Shown piece after piece: positions 62,205-64,000 of a stretch of DNA of 64,000 nucleotides (the stretch's first letter is position 1; every line of letters starts with the position of its first letter). The DNA comes from Pseudotabrizicola sp051200875 (lineage in GTDB: Bacteria; Pseudomonadota; Alphaproteobacteria; Rhodobacterales; Rhodobacteraceae), in assembly GCF_051200875.1 (NCBI RefSeq), contig NZ_CP195191.1, forward strand, positions 1,488,001 through 1,552,000, given 5' to 3'. Made by a program: the position numbers and the translations under genes. Under the pieces are notes generated by a model. That model saw only the letters and a list, made by a program, of their open reading frames with translations, was not told the origin of the DNA and did not search any database.

Positions 62205-62230
62205 CCTTTGGCGCACCGTTCTGCCAAATA

Positions 62231-62258
62231 AAAAAGGGCGCGGATCATCCCCGCGCCC
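62231..62258 (-). terminator. Intrinsic terminator downstream of the ABC permease operon
   Basis: Stem GGGCGCGG/CCGCGCCC (62236-62243, 62251-62258), 7-nt loop; on the minus strand followed by TTTTTTATTT. It lies 26 bp after the permease stop. Confidence 0.9.
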
Positions 62259-62284
62259 TGTTCCAGACTTAGCTAACGTGGGGC

Positions 62285-63241
62285 TTAGCGCCCGGTCACG
62301 CCCCGAAGCTTATCAGACCGGCGCCGCAACAATTCCACCGTAGCCAGCAGGGCAATCGACACGATCACAAGGATGGTCGCCACCGACAGGATCGCCGGGC
62401 TGATCTGTTCGCGAATACCATTCCACATCTGGCGCGGAATAGTCTGCTGATCATGGGCCGCCACAAACAGCACCACCACCACTTCATCAAACGAGGTGAC
62501 AAAGGCGAACAGCGCACCTGAAATCACTCCGGGCAGGATCAGCGGCATGGTGACCTTGAAGAAGGTCGTCGTCGGATTGGCCCCAAGGCTGGCCGCAGCA
62601 CGCGTCAATGAATGGTCAAAGCCGGAAAGCGTGGCCGTCACGGTGATAATGACGAAAGGAATACCCAAGGTGGCGTGGGCCAGAACCACACCAAGATAGG
62701 TGCCCGCCAGACGACCACAGCTGTCGGCCTCAAGCCCGGTCCATGTCAGCACGCTGCAGGGATTCGAGTAGAAGAAGAACAGACCCGTTGCCGTGATGAT
62801 GATCGGCACGATCATCGGGCTGATCAGGATCGCCATAACGGCCTTGCGGTAGGGCATTTCTGCCCGGCTCAGGCCCAGGGCAGCGACCGTTCCAAGCACG
62901 GTAGCAACGATGGTCGAGAAGAAACCGATGATCACCGAGTTCTTCGCCGCATTGACCCACTGCGCCTCGTTCCAAACCTGTGCCCACCATGACGCATCGC
63001 GCGGCACGTCGGTTGGCACGCCTGGATGCGTCAGCAACATGTCATACCAACGCAGGCTGTAACCCTCTGGGTCAAAGGCCAGCATCTTCTCGGTAAAGGT
63101 GAAGTACGGCTCGGCATTGAAGCTGAGCGGGATCACCACAAGGATCGGCGAAATCAGGAACAGAAAGATCAGCGCGCAGATCGTAAGCCGGGCAAAGTAC
63201 CAGACGCGCTCCAGCGGACTTGCGTATACGGGAAGTGCCAT
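62285..63241 (-). CDS. ABC transporter permease, PotC-like
   Basis: 318 residues, six membrane segments. The EAA loop reads LTRAAASLGANPTTTFFKVT, then MPLILPGVISG, the site that contacts the ATPase. Belongs to the spermidine/putrescine (polyamine/opine) importer group. A Cys-containing periplasmic loop (SNPCSVLTWTGLEADSCGR) is an unusual insertion. Starts 7 bp after the PotB-like gene. Confidence 0.88.
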   Translation of the reverse strand: MALPVYASPLERVWYFARLTICALIFLFLISPILVVIPLSFNAEPYFTFTEKMLAFDPEGYSLRWYDMLLTHPGVPTDVPRDASWWAQVWNEAQWVNAAKNSVIIGFFSTIVATVLGTVAALGLSRAEMPYRKAVMAILISPMIVPIIITATGLFFFYSNPCSVLTWTGLEADSCGRLAGTYLGVVLAHATLGIPFVIITVTATLSGFDHSLTRAAASLGANPTTTFFKVTMPLILPGVISGALFAFVTSFDEVVVVLFVAAHDQQTIPRQMWNGIREQISPAILSVATILVIVSIALLATVELLRRRSDKLRGVTGR

Positions 63242-63248
63242 CGTCGTC

Positions 63249-64000
63249 TTATCCCAGCTTCAGGTTATCAATGCCCACCAGCTTGTCATAAAGCCAGTAG
63301 AGAACGAGAACGATGCCCAGAAGGATCGCGGCCAAGGCAGCGGCAAGCGACCAGTTCAGGCTGTTCGTCATATGGAAAGCGATCAGGTTCGAGATCAGCT
63401 GGCCATCCGCGCCGCCGACCAAGGCCGGAGTGATGTAATAGCCAACAGCCAGAATGAAGACCAACAGCGAACCTGCGCCGATCCCCGGCAGGGTTTGCGG
63501 CAGGTAGACACGGCGGAAGGCCGTCCAGCTCGTCGCGCCCAACGACCGAGCTGCGCGGACATAAGACGGCGGGATCGGGCGCATCACCGAGTAAAGCGGC
63601 AGGATCATGAAGGGCAACAGAATATGCGTCATGGCGACGATCGTGCCGATCTGATTGTACATCATGGCAATCCGGCCATCTTCGCCAATGATCCCAAGCG
63701 CAACCAAGGTATTGTTGACCACGCCCTGTTGCTGCAACAGAACCATCCAACTCGTCGTCCGCACCAGAAGTGAAGTCCAGAACGGCAGAAGCACAAGGAT
63801 CATCAACAGGTTCGACCACTTCAAGGGCAGCGTCGCCAACAGATGGGACACCGGATAAGCCAATATCAGACAGATCACGGTAATCAGGCCGGCCATCATG
63901 AAGGTTCGCGTGAACAGCGTCACATAAATCTGGCGATCAGGCGAGACCGACACGATCTCTCCGTTTTCGTTGCGTGTCATGTCGACAGCAGCAAGGAAGA
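63249..64000 (-). CDS. ABC transporter permease, PotB-like (5' end outside window)
   Basis: 250 codons to the stop; the frame stays open to the window edge, so the N-terminus with its first membrane segment is missing. EAA loop RAARSLGATSWTAFRRVYLP, then QTLPGIGAGSLLVF. An internal ATG at 63980 exists but full-length relatives have about 150 further residues upstream. Partner of the PotC-like permease; the ATPase and binding protein genes should lie beyond the edge. Confidence 0.85.
   Translation of the reverse strand, partial: FLAAVDMTRNENGEIVSVSPDRQIYVTLFTRTFMMAGLITVICLILAYPVSHLLATLPLKWSNLLMILVLLPFWTSLLVRTTSWMVLLQQQGVVNNTLVALGIIGEDGRIAMMYNQIGTIVAMTHILLPFMILPLYSVMRPIPPSYVRAARSLGATSWTAFRRVYLPQTLPGIGAGSLLVFILAVGYYITPALVGGADGQLISNLIAFHMTNSLNWSLAAALAAILLGIVLVLYWLYDKLVGIDNLKLG

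Noticed and set aside
1..64000. CRISPR arrays, prophage or complete insertion sequences
   Set aside because: No regularly spaced short repeats, phage structural genes, transposase motifs or paired terminal inverted repeats were seen.

Overview
The window looks like chromosomal DNA of a Rhodobacteraceae-type alphaproteobacterium (Rhodobacter/Gemmobacter/Pseudorhodobacter-like). The evidence is gene content: putA with a divergent Lrp-type putR, a DctBD-regulated TAXI-TRAP transporter, olsBA ornithine-lipid genes, a ChpT phosphotransferase, the obgE-proB-proA and rplU-rpmA blocks, and a D,D-carboxypeptidase-tmk-holB-tatD operon. Coding sequence is GC-rich and most genes sit in tightly overlapping operons. 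No lineage search could be run.

Layout. 0-2.4 kb: minus-strand operon aroQ, HpaI-type aldolase, a short adenylate-forming enzyme and a thiolase cut by the edge. 2.6-8.4 kb: membrane protein, metF/metR divergent pair, Nudix hydrolase, and envelope genes (VWA protein, L,D-transpeptidase, four-fold SH3b protein). 8.4-15 kb: empty stretch, inositol-phosphatase family, rhomboid protease, putA/putR. 15-22.8 kb: one minus-strand operon for a TAXI-TRAP transporter, DUF1850, L-2-hydroxyglutarate oxidase and DctB/DctD. 23-26.3 kb: acidic unknown protein, then a cassette with a frameshifted pentapeptide-repeat membrane protein flanked by two copies of the 3' end of a thioesterase gene. 26.3-42.3 kb: housekeeping and lipid genes. 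42.5-44.1 kb: small module of membrane-anchored LuxR-type regulator, PepSY-like protein and secreted acidic protein. 44.7-48.1 kb: giant TPR protein with a GT32-like transferase domain. 48.5-52.5 kb: His-tailed MFS pump and a decayed LysR/cupin/cyclophilin-like/SDR module. 52.7-55.1 kb: H-NOX and hybrid histidine kinase, next to tRNA-Ser(UGA). 55.8-62.2 kb: cell-wall and replication operon ending in an AEC transporter. 62.3-64 kb: polyamine-type ABC permeases, cut by the edge.

The best leads for something undescribed are the duplicated-3'-end cassette at 24.2-26.0 kb (copies differ only synonymously in the coding part), the TAXI-TRAP/LhgO/DctBD operon with a GAFPGA loop in DctD, the five exact-length 102-residue TPR super-repeats joined to a transferase domain, and the LuxR-TM/PepSY/secreted-protein module. 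All functions are by eye from motifs and context; no database comparison was made.
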